Shown: positions 1 through 4,811 of the stretch, one piece after another | How positions within the stretch are numbered: position 1 is the stretch's first letter | Layout: the number at the start of each line of letters is the position of its first letter | DNA from: an uncultured bacterium | GTDB lineage: Bacteria > Cyanobacteriota > Vampirovibrionia > Gastranaerophilales > Gastranaerophilaceae | Direction of reading: 5' to 3' | Assembly: GCA_902772945.1 (NCBI GenBank) | Contig: CACYCU010000048.1 | Span: forward strand, 1-5,177 | Length of the DNA: 5,177 bases | Notes under the pieces: generated by a model | What the model was told of the DNA's origin: nothing | The model's database searches: none | The model's input: the letters and a program-made list of their open reading frames with translations, nothing else | Made by a program: the position numbers and the translations under genes

Positions 1-17
1 CAAACATGGTGGTTCGG

Positions 18-52
18 CGGATTTGCGGACGGATGAAACAAAGTGAAATCCG
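18..52. repeat. Inverted repeat, 7-bp arms
   Basis: CGGATTT at 18-24 is the exact reverse complement of AAATCCG at 46-52, with a 21-nt loop. It lies in the GC-richer patch at the window start. No T-run follows, so it is a poor terminator. It may be part of the same dispersed repeat cluster as the elements at 93-214, or it may be coincidence. Confidence 0.4.
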
Positions 53-92
53 AATACCTTTTAACAGGACATTTGGTCGGAAGAAAAGTACC

Positions 93-118
93 GTCATGCT
101 TAACTTGTTTCAGCATCT
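93..118 (+). repeat. Dispersed palindromic repeat, copy A
   Basis: The stretch begins GTCATGCT and ends CAGCATCT. It forms an imperfect palindrome in which ATGCT (96-100) pairs with AGCAT (112-116), and A102-A103 pair with T109-T110 across one mismatch at 101/111. A related sequence in opposite orientation lies at 190-214. Short palindromes of this GTCATGCT...TTTCAGCATCT type occur as dispersed intergenic repeats in several bacterial lineages; that statement comes from memory, not a search. A substitution at 101 breaks the otherwise continuous stem, so this copy looks slightly decayed. Confidence 0.5.
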
Positions 119-136
119 ATCCCGCTTAAGAAGTCT

Positions 137-164
137 GTCACCCCAAATTTATTTCAGAGTCTCT
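137..164 (+). repeat. Possible second palindromic repeat unit
   Basis: The stretch starts GTCACCCC and continues through TTTCAGAGTCTCT. It resembles a degraded version of the GTCACCCTGAA...TTCAGGGTCTC dispersed repeat known from many bacterial genomes (recognised from memory). The left arm no longer pairs well with the right arm, so if it belongs to that family it is an eroded copy. It sits between copy A and its inverted relative. Confidence 0.35.
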
Positions 165-170
165 CTGAAA
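152..170. repeat. Perfect hairpin, 8-bp stem and 3-nt loop
   Basis: TTTCAGAG at 152-159 and CTCTGAAA at 163-170 are exact reverse complements around the loop TCT. It is the tightest hairpin I found in the window. The stem is AT-rich at its base and no long T-run follows on either strand, although weak T-rich stretches lie a few bases away. A transcription terminator for a gene to the left is possible but not well supported. The hairpin may simply be a by-product of repeat erosion. Confidence 0.5.
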
Positions 171-189
171 ATAGAAACTACTTTTAATA

Positions 190-214
190 AGATTTTGAAC
201 AAGTTACAAACGAC
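190..214 (-). repeat. Decayed inverted copy of repeat A
   Basis: The stretch runs AGATTTTGAACAAGTTACAA and on to CGAC. It aligns with the reverse complement of 93-118 with one gap and several substitutions; the core GAACAAGTTA is best kept. The pair 93-118 / 190-214 therefore forms a long imperfect inverted repeat around about 70 bp. I infer two insertions of one repeat family, or a single larger hairpin element that has drifted. Confidence 0.4.
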
Positions 215-304
215 AAAACAGGAAGTTATACTGGCAATAATGTCGATTGGTAAATTCAACAAATTATTTTTTAAACTTTTTCAAATATATCTATTTTGTT
301 TAAA

Positions 305-493
305 TTAACCATTCAAATGTTCTTCACTTATTAATTCTTCGGGCATTTCGCCTAGACGAAGTTTTTCATACCACTCATATGACACAATATTTTTAAATCT
401 TTCATAAGATATTATTTCTCTATTATTTTTGACAAATCTATAATTTATTATTTTGTACAGATTATTAATATAGTATATTCTAATTAAAGTCAA
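305..493 (-). pseudogene. Tail of an unrecognised gene, probably broken
   Basis: The minus strand is open from the coding end of the neighbouring lipoprotein down to a stop at 305-307. The last 38 codons or so have balanced, protein-like composition, with ERFKNIVSYEWYEKLRLGEM followed by PEELISEEHLNG. This differs from the I/Y/N/K-rich noise upstream of it. The only usable start outside the lipoprotein gene is a TTG at 491-493, with no Shine-Dalgarno before it. No ATG lies upstream of the protein-like part. I therefore read it as the surviving C-terminal end of a lost gene, or less likely a 62-residue protein. I do not recognise the family. Confidence 0.35.
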
Positions 494-515
494 AAAATTT
501 AAAAATTTTGTAGTA

Positions 516-521
516 TATAAT
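516..521 (+). promoter_or_regulatory. Possible -10 box for the lipoprotein gene
   Basis: A perfect TATAAT lies 15 nt before the ATG at 537. No convincing -35 hexamer is found 16-18 nt upstream, where the sequence is mostly A. A start site about 7 nt downstream would leave a leader of only some 9 nt and would cut into the Shine-Dalgarno site, which argues against it. In DNA this rich in A and T, the match may be chance. Confidence 0.25.
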
Positions 522-526
522 AGTTT

Positions 527-531
527 GGAGG
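527..531 (+). promoter_or_regulatory. Shine-Dalgarno site setting the lipoprotein start
   Basis: GGAGG at 527-531 is followed 5 nt later by ATG at 537. The frame is also open from a TTG at 525, but that codon overlaps the Shine-Dalgarno site. The ATG also places a lysine-rich n-region directly before the hydrophobic segment. I therefore take 537 as the start. Confidence 0.75.
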
Positions 532-536
532 ATTTT

Positions 537-932
537 ATGCAAAAATTAAAAAAATTACTACTAATAATTATACCTGTATTAATTGTTTTAACTGCAGGTT
601 GTACAAATATCAAAACTGTCAGTATACAAAAATCAAAATCTGAAAAAAATATTTACTTTGACAAAGGTGTATATAAAATCTATTCTTATGATAAAAAAAA
701 TCCATACAAAAATCATTTATATGTTTTTTATGATGAACTTTCCGGTCGTACTGAAGAAAACGTACACGGTATTGGCTTGCCGTTTTCTTGTGTACAAACT
801 GACGGTTATGTAAAGTTTAGATTTGGAGGAATTGACGAACCGGAAAAGGTATTTAAGGTAAAATTTGCAAAAAATGGAGTTATAATAGGATTTTTTGAAA
901 ACAGTTCATTAATCATAATGCGCAAATTCTAA
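537..932 (+). CDS. Small orphan lipoprotein
   Basis: This is a 131-residue protein with a textbook lipoprotein signal: lysines at 3, 5 and 6, a hydrophobic run at 7-18, and the lipobox L18-T-A-G-C22. It should be cleaved before Cys22, lipidated there and anchored to a membrane on the outer side. The mature part of about 110 residues is rich in Lys, Tyr and Phe and looks beta-rich (YKIYSYDKK, LYVFYDELSGR, YVKFRFGG, VFKVKF, VIIGFF). A short Ser/Lys-rich linker follows the lipid anchor. I recognise no domain and no catalytic motif, so its function is unknown. It stands alone: the remnant on its left runs the other way and a 176-bp spacer follows. Start choice is explained at the ribosome binding site entry. 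Confidence 0.8.
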   Translation: MQKLKKLLLIIIPVLIVLTAGCTNIKTVSIQKSKSEKNIYFDKGVYKIYSYDKKNPYKNHLYVFYDELSGRTEENVHGIGLPFSCVQTDGYVKFRFGGIDEPEKVFKVKFAKNGVIIGFFENSSLIIMRKF

Positions 933-974
933 TAAAAAATATACTATTTTGACATATAAATTTATTAGTATTAA

Positions 975-1112
975 ATCCAAAATGGCAGAATCTTAAGTTA
1001 TAGTTCTAAAAAATTTATTTAGTAACTTGTTAAAAATAAAGGTGAAATTGTTTATATTAAACTTGACTTAAACACAGAAAAAGATTTATTATATGCTTTG
1101 AGAACAATATGA
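975..1112 (+). pseudogene. Coding remnant overlapping the dipeptidase start
   Basis: Reading the frame that ends at TGA 1110-1112 backwards gives protein-like sequence: IQNGRILSYSSKKFI, then two adjacent stops (TAG TAA at 1020-1025), then LVKNKGEIVYIKLDLN and TEKDLLYALRTI. No start codon precedes it after the stop at 972-974. The final TGA overlaps the dipeptidase ATG at 1109 in an ATGA arrangement, which is typical of translationally coupled genes in an operon. I infer that an upstream gene once coupled to the dipeptidase has decayed, leaving its C-terminal end. I do not recognise the family. The alternative is chance open sequence in ordinary spacer, since the uninterrupted part is only 28 codons. 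Confidence 0.4.
1063..1092 (+). promoter_or_regulatory. Possible sigma-70-type promoter for the dipeptidase
   Basis: TTGACT at 1063-1068 and TATTAT at 1087-1092 are separated by 18 nt. This matches the vegetative consensus fairly well. Transcription would begin near 1099, leaving a leader of about 10 nt before ATG 1109, which lacks a good Shine-Dalgarno site. A second candidate, TTGACA at 949-954 with TTAAAT at 971-976 (16-nt spacer), would give a longer leader. Both lie in AT-rich sequence and neither is proven. Confidence 0.35.
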
Positions 1113-1786
1113 AAAAATTATTTTTAATTACTTTATTATTATTTAGTTTAGTGCAAACATCTTTTGCATCACAAATTTCTTGTGATAAAAGCGGTTTTGT
1201 TCCTGTTTATACCGTAATTGATGATGCTGCATTTGATATTCGCTACTATTCATCAAATAATTTTACAGGAAACAAAATTAACGGCTACAAAGCTCCCGTT
1301 GCATATATGACAAAAGAAGGAGCAAAAGCATTATCAATTGCTGCTGATGATTTAAGAAAACAAGGTTATAGATTACTTATTTGGGACACCTATAGGCCTC
1401 AAAAAGCTGTTGATAACTTTGTAGAATGGATAAATAATCCAAATGATGAAGGCGACAAAACTTTTTACCCAAAACTTAAAAAATCAGATTTGCTTAAAGG
1501 GCAATATATAATGGAAAAATCAGGACACACAAGAGGTTCAACTGTTGATTTAACATTAATAAAAAAAGATGGTTCTTTTGTTGATATGGGAGGAACTTTT
1601 GATTTATTTTCAGAAATTTCCCATCCTGATTACAAAAAACTGACAAGAACACAAAAAAATAACAGGAAAATATTACATAATGCAATGATAAAAGCCGGTT
1701 TTAACGGTATAGACTCTGAATGGTGGCATTTTACCTTAAAAAATGAACCCTATCCGGATACATATTTTAATTTCGATGTAGAATAA
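1109..1786 (+). CDS. Exported D-Ala-D-Ala dipeptidase, VanX/DdpX family
   Basis: This 225-residue zinc dipeptidase (peptidase family M15D) should hydrolyse D-alanyl-D-alanine to two D-Ala. The family's zinc site is fully present: His140 and Asp147 in SGHTRGSTVDL, and His207 in EWWHF, with Glu204 as the catalytic base. Arg96 in the DTYRP motif is the conserved arginine that stabilises the transition state. The MGGTFD motif at 160-165 also fits. Residues 1-20 form a Sec signal peptide (two lysines, a hydrophobic core and a likely cut after SFA), so the enzyme should be periplasmic. Classical VanX of resistance clusters is about 202 residues and cytoplasmic. No vanH or vanA-like gene is adjacent, so recycling or use of peptidoglycan dipeptide is more likely than glycopeptide resistance. 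ATG 1109 lacks a strong Shine-Dalgarno site but is fixed by the signal peptide. The BioG-like gene follows after 5 nt. Confidence 0.9.
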   Translation: MKKLFLITLLLFSLVQTSFASQISCDKSGFVPVYTVIDDAAFDIRYYSSNNFTGNKINGYKAPVAYMTKEGAKALSIAADDLRKQGYRLLIWDTYRPQKAVDNFVEWINNPNDEGDKTFYPKLKKSDLLKGQYIMEKSGHTRGSTVDLTLIKKDGSFVDMGGTFDLFSEISHPDYKKLTRTQKNNRKILHNAMIKAGFNGIDSEWWHFTLKNEPYPDTYFNFDVE

Positions 1787-1791
1787 ATATT

Positions 1792-2439
1792 ATGAAGAAT
1801 TTTTTAATTAATAATAATTCTGATACTCTTTTAATATTTTTTACGGGTTGGGGATGTGATGAATCTGGGTTTGAACATTTAAAATCCGGTTCAGATGTTT
1901 TATTATTGTATGATTTTTTGGATTTAAATTTAGATTTTGATTTTACAAAGTATAAAAAATTCGATTTAATAGCTTTTTCTGCGGGAGTATTTATTGCATC
2001 AATTATGAATTTTGATTTTAAAATAGACAGAAAAATTGCAATTAGCGGAAATCCTTATTTATTTGATGAAAAACTGGGACTTTCAAAAGAAATTCAAAAT
2101 ACTTTATGCAATATTAACGAAAAAAATGCCGATGATTTTGCAAAAAATTATTTGATAAAAACAAATGAAGAATGGAAAATTTTTCATCATTCAAACAGAA
2201 CTATTTCAAGCTGTCAAAAAGAATTTGAAAGTTTAAAAAATTTATATACTGAAAACTCTCAAAAAATAAAAGATTCTTTTGATTTTGCAATAATAGGCGA
2301 AGATGATATTATATTCAATATTTCTGCACAAAAAAAAATTTATGGAAAAAGATTAAATTTAGTAAATAATGCACGTCATAATTTATTTTTTAGAATAAAC
2401 AGATATGAGCAAATTTTTGATTTTATATCAAAAAAATGA
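1792..2439 (+). CDS. bioG: BioG-type pimeloyl-ACP methyl ester esterase (DUF452)
   Basis: This 215-residue alpha/beta-hydrolase-like protein belongs to the BioG/DUF452 family. That family hydrolyses pimeloyl-ACP methyl ester, releasing the pimeloyl-ACP used for biotin synthesis in the cytoplasm. Family landmarks are clear: FFTGWG at 16-21 (oxyanion loop region), YDFLDLNLDFD at 40-50, and the nucleophile elbow IAFSAGV with Ser63. The rest of the triad is probably Asp172 in EDDIIF and His196 in ARHNLFF. Length matches the family. There is no signal peptide. It starts 5 nt after the dipeptidase stop without a Shine-Dalgarno site, so it is probably co-transcribed and translated by coupling. No bioC, bioF or other biotin gene is in view, so the biotin role rests on family membership alone. 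A related esterase role cannot be excluded. Confidence 0.75.
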   Translation: MKNFLINNNSDTLLIFFTGWGCDESGFEHLKSGSDVLLLYDFLDLNLDFDFTKYKKFDLIAFSAGVFIASIMNFDFKIDRKIAISGNPYLFDEKLGLSKEIQNTLCNINEKNADDFAKNYLIKTNEEWKIFHHSNRTISSCQKEFESLKNLYTENSQKIKDSFDFAIIGEDDIIFNISAQKKIYGKRLNLVNNARHNLFFRINRYEQIFDFISKK

Positions 2440-2491
2440 TTTTTATAGTATTTACTCCGTGTTATAATAATAGTTATCGTATTATTTATTT

Positions 2492-2496
2492 GAGGA
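2492..2496 (+). promoter_or_regulatory. Ribosome binding site of preA
   Basis: GAGGA lies 4 nt before ATG 2501 and fixes the start. The frame begins directly with the family's usual MATLKT-like N-terminus. In the 61-bp spacer before it, TATAAT occurs at 2463-2468 without a recognisable -35 box, so a separate promoter for this gene pair is possible but unproven. I see no terminator hairpin between bioG and preA. Confidence 0.65.
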
Positions 2497-2500
2497 ATAT

Positions 2501-3682
2501 ATGGCTACATTAAAAACATCAATATTAGGAATAGAGTTTGAAAACCCTTTTATATTGGCATCAGCACCTCCTACAGCATCAATAGACAGCATTGATAAAG
2601 CATTTGAAATGGGATGGGGTGGGGCTGTTTTAAAAACAATAACTCCTGATGACTTGGAAATGATTGAGGCAAGCCCTCGTTATGCTACAATTAAAGAAAA
2701 AGGTAAAGTAATTTGTCTGCAAAACATAGAATTATTAAGTCATGAAACCGTTCAATACTGGATTGAAGGAATTAAATACCTGAAAAAAAAGCACCCCTCA
2801 AAAGTTATAATTGCAAGTATTATGGCACCTGTTGAACGCAAAGAATGGCAAAATCTTGTTACAACACTGAATGAAACACCAATAGACGCTTTTGAACTTA
2901 ATTTTTCTTGTCCGCATGGTATGCCTGAAAAACATATAGGAATGGCAATCGGAACAAGCGCAGAAATTTCAACACTTATAACAGCTTGGGTTAAAGCCGT
3001 TGCTACAAAACCGGTTTTTGTAAAATTAACGCCAAATGTAACCGATATTAACTGGATTGCAAATGCTGTTGAAAGAGCCGGTGCAGACGGATTTGCTGCA
3101 ATTAACACAGTGCAAAGTTTTATGGGTATTAATTTGGATACATTAGAGCCTGTTCTTAATATTGATGGTTACTCAACATATGGCGGATTATCCGGAGAAG
3201 CGGTAAAGCCAATAGGATTTAGATGTGTCGCTCAATTAAGACAAAATTCCTGTTTACCAATTTTAGGTATGGGGGGAATTTCTTCTTGGGAAGATGCGGC
3301 ACAGTATATTGCACTTGGTTCTGACGCCGTTCAAATTTGTACTGAAGTAATGATAAACGGTTACGGAATAATTAACGGCTTAAAATCAGGTCTGTTAAAT
3401 TTTTTGGAATCAAAAGGATTTAATAATATACCAGAACTAAAAAACATTGCAATTCAAAAAATTACATCACATGAAAATTTAAATAAAAAATCTCATCTTT
3501 ATCCTTCTATAGATAAAGAAAAATGTATATCTTGCGGAAAGTGTGCAAAGATATGCTCCGAATCAGAATATAATGCATTAAACCTTGATAAAGATTGTTT
3601 ACGTCTGGACAAAGATTTTTGCGTTGGGTGTTCATTATGCAGTCATGTATGTCCAAAGGAAGCAATAAAAATGTGTTGTTGA
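2501..3682 (+). CDS. preA: Dihydropyrimidine dehydrogenase subunit PreA
   Basis: This 393-residue cytoplasmic enzyme should reduce uracil or thymine to the 5,6-dihydro form, the first step of reductive pyrimidine breakdown (reversible in bacteria). Residues 1-310 form an FMN-binding TIM barrel of the dihydroorotate dehydrogenase type. The signature NFSCPHGMPE at 134-143 carries the active-site Cys137 and is typical of dihydropyrimidine rather than dihydroorotate dehydrogenases. KLTPNVTDI (175-183), INTV (201-204), YGGLSG (227-232) and GMGGI (256-260) are flavin and substrate segments. A C-terminal ferredoxin domain binds two [4Fe-4S] clusters through Cys342, 345, 348 and 352, and Cys374, 377, 380 and 384. 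Length is close to E. coli PreA (about 411). Bacterial PreA works with PreT, which brings FAD and NAD, but no preT is in the window. A flavodoxin follows after 22 nt. Confidence 0.92.
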   Translation: MATLKTSILGIEFENPFILASAPPTASIDSIDKAFEMGWGGAVLKTITPDDLEMIEASPRYATIKEKGKVICLQNIELLSHETVQYWIEGIKYLKKKHPSKVIIASIMAPVERKEWQNLVTTLNETPIDAFELNFSCPHGMPEKHIGMAIGTSAEISTLITAWVKAVATKPVFVKLTPNVTDINWIANAVERAGADGFAAINTVQSFMGINLDTLEPVLNIDGYSTYGGLSGEAVKPIGFRCVAQLRQNSCLPILGMGGISSWEDAAQYIALGSDAVQICTEVMINGYGIINGLKSGLLNFLESKGFNNIPELKNIAIQKITSHENLNKKSHLYPSIDKEKCISCGKCAKICSESEYNALNLDKDCLRLDKDFCVGCSLCSHVCPKEAIKMCC

Positions 3683-3693
3683 AAGTATTAATT

Positions 3694-3697
3694 GGAG
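3694..3697 (+). promoter_or_regulatory. Ribosome binding site of the flavodoxin gene
   Basis: GGAG sits 7 nt before ATG 3705 in the 22-nt gap after preA. No terminator or promoter fits in this gap, so the two genes are likely one transcript. Confidence 0.6.
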
Positions 3698-3704
3698 TAA
3701 TTGT

Positions 3705-4286
3705 ATGGGAATTTTATTATCTGTAATATGCATTATATTGTCTTTATTAACAATTATTATTATTTTAAAAATTAATACATTAAAAAATATTGAATACCAA
3801 AAACCAGAAATTTTATCAGATAAAAAAATATTAATTGTTTATTATTCAAATGGCAGCAATACTAAAAATGTTGCACAAAATATTCATTCTATAACAGATG
3901 GAAATTTAAAAGAAATTATACTAACTGAAAATTACCCAAAAAATATATTTAAAATGTCAAATCTTGTAAGACAACAAATGAAAACCGGATCATTATCTAA
4001 AATTGAAGAAATTGATATATCGGATTATGATGTTATTTTTATAGGTTCTCCTATTTGGGGTTTTTCAATATCATTACCGGTAAAGGCGTTTTTAAAAAAT
4101 AATAACTTCCAAAATAAAACAATAATCCCGTTCTTTACATATTCAGGTGGTGCTTGTAAAAATAAAATATTGAATGAATTTAAAAATTTCACGAATACTA
4201 AAGAAATAAAAAAACCTTTGTTCATGTTTGAAAATGGAATTATATTCACAAAAGAACAAATTATAAAATGGTTAAATAACATTTAA
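3705..4286 (+). CDS. Membrane-anchored flavodoxin-like protein
   Basis: This 193-residue protein has an N-terminal hydrophobic helix (about residues 3-22, LLSVICIILSLLTIIIIL). A short linker follows, then a flavodoxin fold of the Flavodoxin_4 kind. The FMN phosphate loop is YYSNGSNTKNVA (46-57), a variant of the usual S-x-T-G-N-T. The second flavin loop is SPIWGFSISLPVKAFL (115-130), with Trp118 as the likely stacking residue, and FTYSGG (144-149) is the third. It would carry FMN and pass electrons. Because the first helix is followed by a lysine-containing segment, the flavodoxin domain probably faces the cytoplasm. Placement behind preA suggests shared expression. Whether it feeds electrons to PreA is speculation. 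Family members also act as NAD(P)H-dependent oxidoreductases of unclear substrate. Confidence 0.8.
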   Translation: MGILLSVICIILSLLTIIIILKINTLKNIEYQKPEILSDKKILIVYYSNGSNTKNVAQNIHSITDGNLKEIILTENYPKNIFKMSNLVRQQMKTGSLSKIEEIDISDYDVIFIGSPIWGFSISLPVKAFLKNNNFQNKTIIPFFTYSGGACKNKILNEFKNFTNTKEIKKPLFMFENGIIFTKEQIIKWLNNI

Positions 4287-4313
4287 TGCAGCTATCACTA
4301 AGAACAAATTATA
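4252..4313 (+). repeat. 14-bp direct repeat at the flavodoxin 3' end
   Basis: AAGAACAAATTATA occurs at 4252-4265, inside the last codons of the flavodoxin gene, and again at 4300-4313, 14 nt past its stop. In the matching frame the second copy reads EQII followed by EDCGKD and a stop, against EQIIKWLNNI in the gene. It may mark a small duplication or a displaced former gene end. In sequence this AT-rich, chance is a fair alternative. Confidence 0.45.
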
Positions 4314-4317
4314 GAGG

Positions 4318-4356
4318 ATTGTGGTAAAGATTGATATATGTTTTATTAACCACAAT
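4318..4356. terminator. Inverted repeat after the flavodoxin gene
   Basis: ATTGTGGT at 4318-4325 pairs exactly with ACCACAAT at 4349-4356. Two further A-T pairs lie beyond one mismatch, around a loop of roughly 17 nt. It lies 31 nt past the flavodoxin stop and before the opposing transposase relic, where a terminator would be expected. No T-run follows on the plus strand and the loop is long. It is therefore a weak terminator candidate; a transposon-end or chance palindrome is equally possible. Confidence 0.3.
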
Positions 4357-4362
4357 TGAATA

Positions 4363-4761
4363 TTAGTTATTAAAGATTCTTTTCCATAACCAGTTACTTA
4401 TATCTTCATTTATCATTAAATTAGCTAATATGTATTTGATACATTCTCTGCGGATATTTCTAATTGTAATCCTCAATATCATTGATTTCTCCGGTATAGT
4501 GAGCAAGCGGATGAGTTAGGGTAAGTCTGCTCTGCATAAAAATTTGCCAGTCATTGTGTAAACATTAATGTAACTTAAGTCAAACAAACTGTATTTTATT
4601 ATGACTTTCTGCCTTAAGCCATAAAGTGCATCATTGTAGTAATCCGATTTCAAAAATCTTATTCCCTGACTTGTTATAGTTTTAATTTCCTGTGCTAACA
4701 TCAAATCGTCAAGCTCTCTCGGATTTATTGCTTAATCAGAAAATACATTCGCTAACTGACA
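4363..4761 (-). pseudogene. Wrecked C-terminal end of a Mu-type transposase
   Basis: The minus strand encodes the end of a DDE transposase of the Mu/TniA kind. Read from high to low coordinates, it shows QLANVFSD, a stop (4732-4734), then INPRELDDLM and the beta-barrel Mu C-terminal domain with YNDALYGLRQKVIIKYSLFD followed by LSYINVYTMTGKFLCRADLP. The frame stops at 4516-4518 but continues in another frame as HPLAHYTGEINDIEDYN, a stop at 4460-4462, then KYPQRMYQIH. The first frame seems to resume near the end (MINEDISNWLWKRIFNN, stop 4363-4365). The catalytic core is absent: homology ends where the peroxiredoxin's upstream region begins. At least two stops and one frameshift make it non-functional. 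I assign the family from the pattern of the barrel domain, without a database search. Confidence 0.7.
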
Positions 4762-4781
4762 TTTTTGAAATATTTATGTTA

Positions 4782-4811
4782 TTTTATGAACGGAGGATAT
4801 TTTTATGAACG
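4782..4811 (+). repeat. 11-bp direct repeat duplicating the peroxiredoxin start
   Basis: TTTTATGAACG occurs at 4782-4792 and again at 4801-4811, on both sides of the GGAGG Shine-Dalgarno site. The upstream copy has its own ATG (4786), which opens a 10-codon frame reading MNGGYFYERY and ending at TAA 4816-4818, overlapping the true start in another frame. That ATG has no Shine-Dalgarno site of its own. The duplication may be accidental or may modulate initiation. Confidence 0.5.
4792..4796 (+). promoter_or_regulatory. Ribosome binding site of the peroxiredoxin gene
   Basis: GGAGG is followed after 8 nt by ATG 4805. This selects 4805 over the out-of-frame ATG at 4786. I found no convincing promoter: CTGACA at 4756-4761 with TATTTT at 4780-4785 would start transcription inside the Shine-Dalgarno site. 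Confidence 0.75.

Larger units (their letters stand above)
1..304. other. Repeat-rich stretch without a convincing gene
   Basis: I see no gene here. Positions 1-130 are clearly richer in G+C than the rest of the window, and the whole stretch is packed with inverted repeats (listed separately). A reading frame is open from 6 to 308, but its N-terminal part is only a translation of the repeats. Its last third is low-complexity AT-rich sequence, and no ribosome binding site precedes it. In frame 1, positions 1-33 read QTWWFGGFADG and then stop at 34-36. This could be the last residues of a gene entering from the left, but it is too short to judge. No clear terminator with a T-run is present. Confidence 0.6.

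Noticed and set aside
6..308. Open frame of 100 codons on the plus strand
   Set aside because: It translates the palindromic repeats and AT-rich filler, has no ribosome binding site, and the repeats explain its openness.
525..536. TTG start for the lipoprotein, four codons upstream
   Set aside because: The TTG overlaps the Shine-Dalgarno site. ATG 537 has ideal spacing and gives a standard lipoprotein leader.
1494..1685. Minus-strand open frame inside the dipeptidase gene
   Set aside because: It lies fully within a strongly supported gene and has hydrophobic, Phe/Leu-rich composition typical of antisense translation of AT-rich coding DNA.
1109..1786. Vancomycin-resistance gene vanX
   Set aside because: The protein has an export signal and no vanH, vanA or regulator neighbours, so a general D-Ala-D-Ala dipeptidase is the safer call.
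2752..3108. Minus-strand open frame inside preA
   Set aside because: It is antisense to the conserved PreA barrel, including the active-site cysteine motif. No ribosome binding site and no protein-like motifs are seen.
2501..3682. Dihydroorotate dehydrogenase (pyrD)
   Set aside because: The barrel is shared, but the CPHGM active-site motif and the fused two-cluster ferredoxin domain point to PreA.
4025..4282. Minus-strand open frame inside the flavodoxin gene
   Set aside because: It is antisense to the flavin-binding loops, with biased composition and no independent support.
4756..4785. Promoter CTGACA / TATTTT ahead of the peroxiredoxin
   Set aside because: Predicted transcription would begin inside the Shine-Dalgarno site, and both hexamers are weak.
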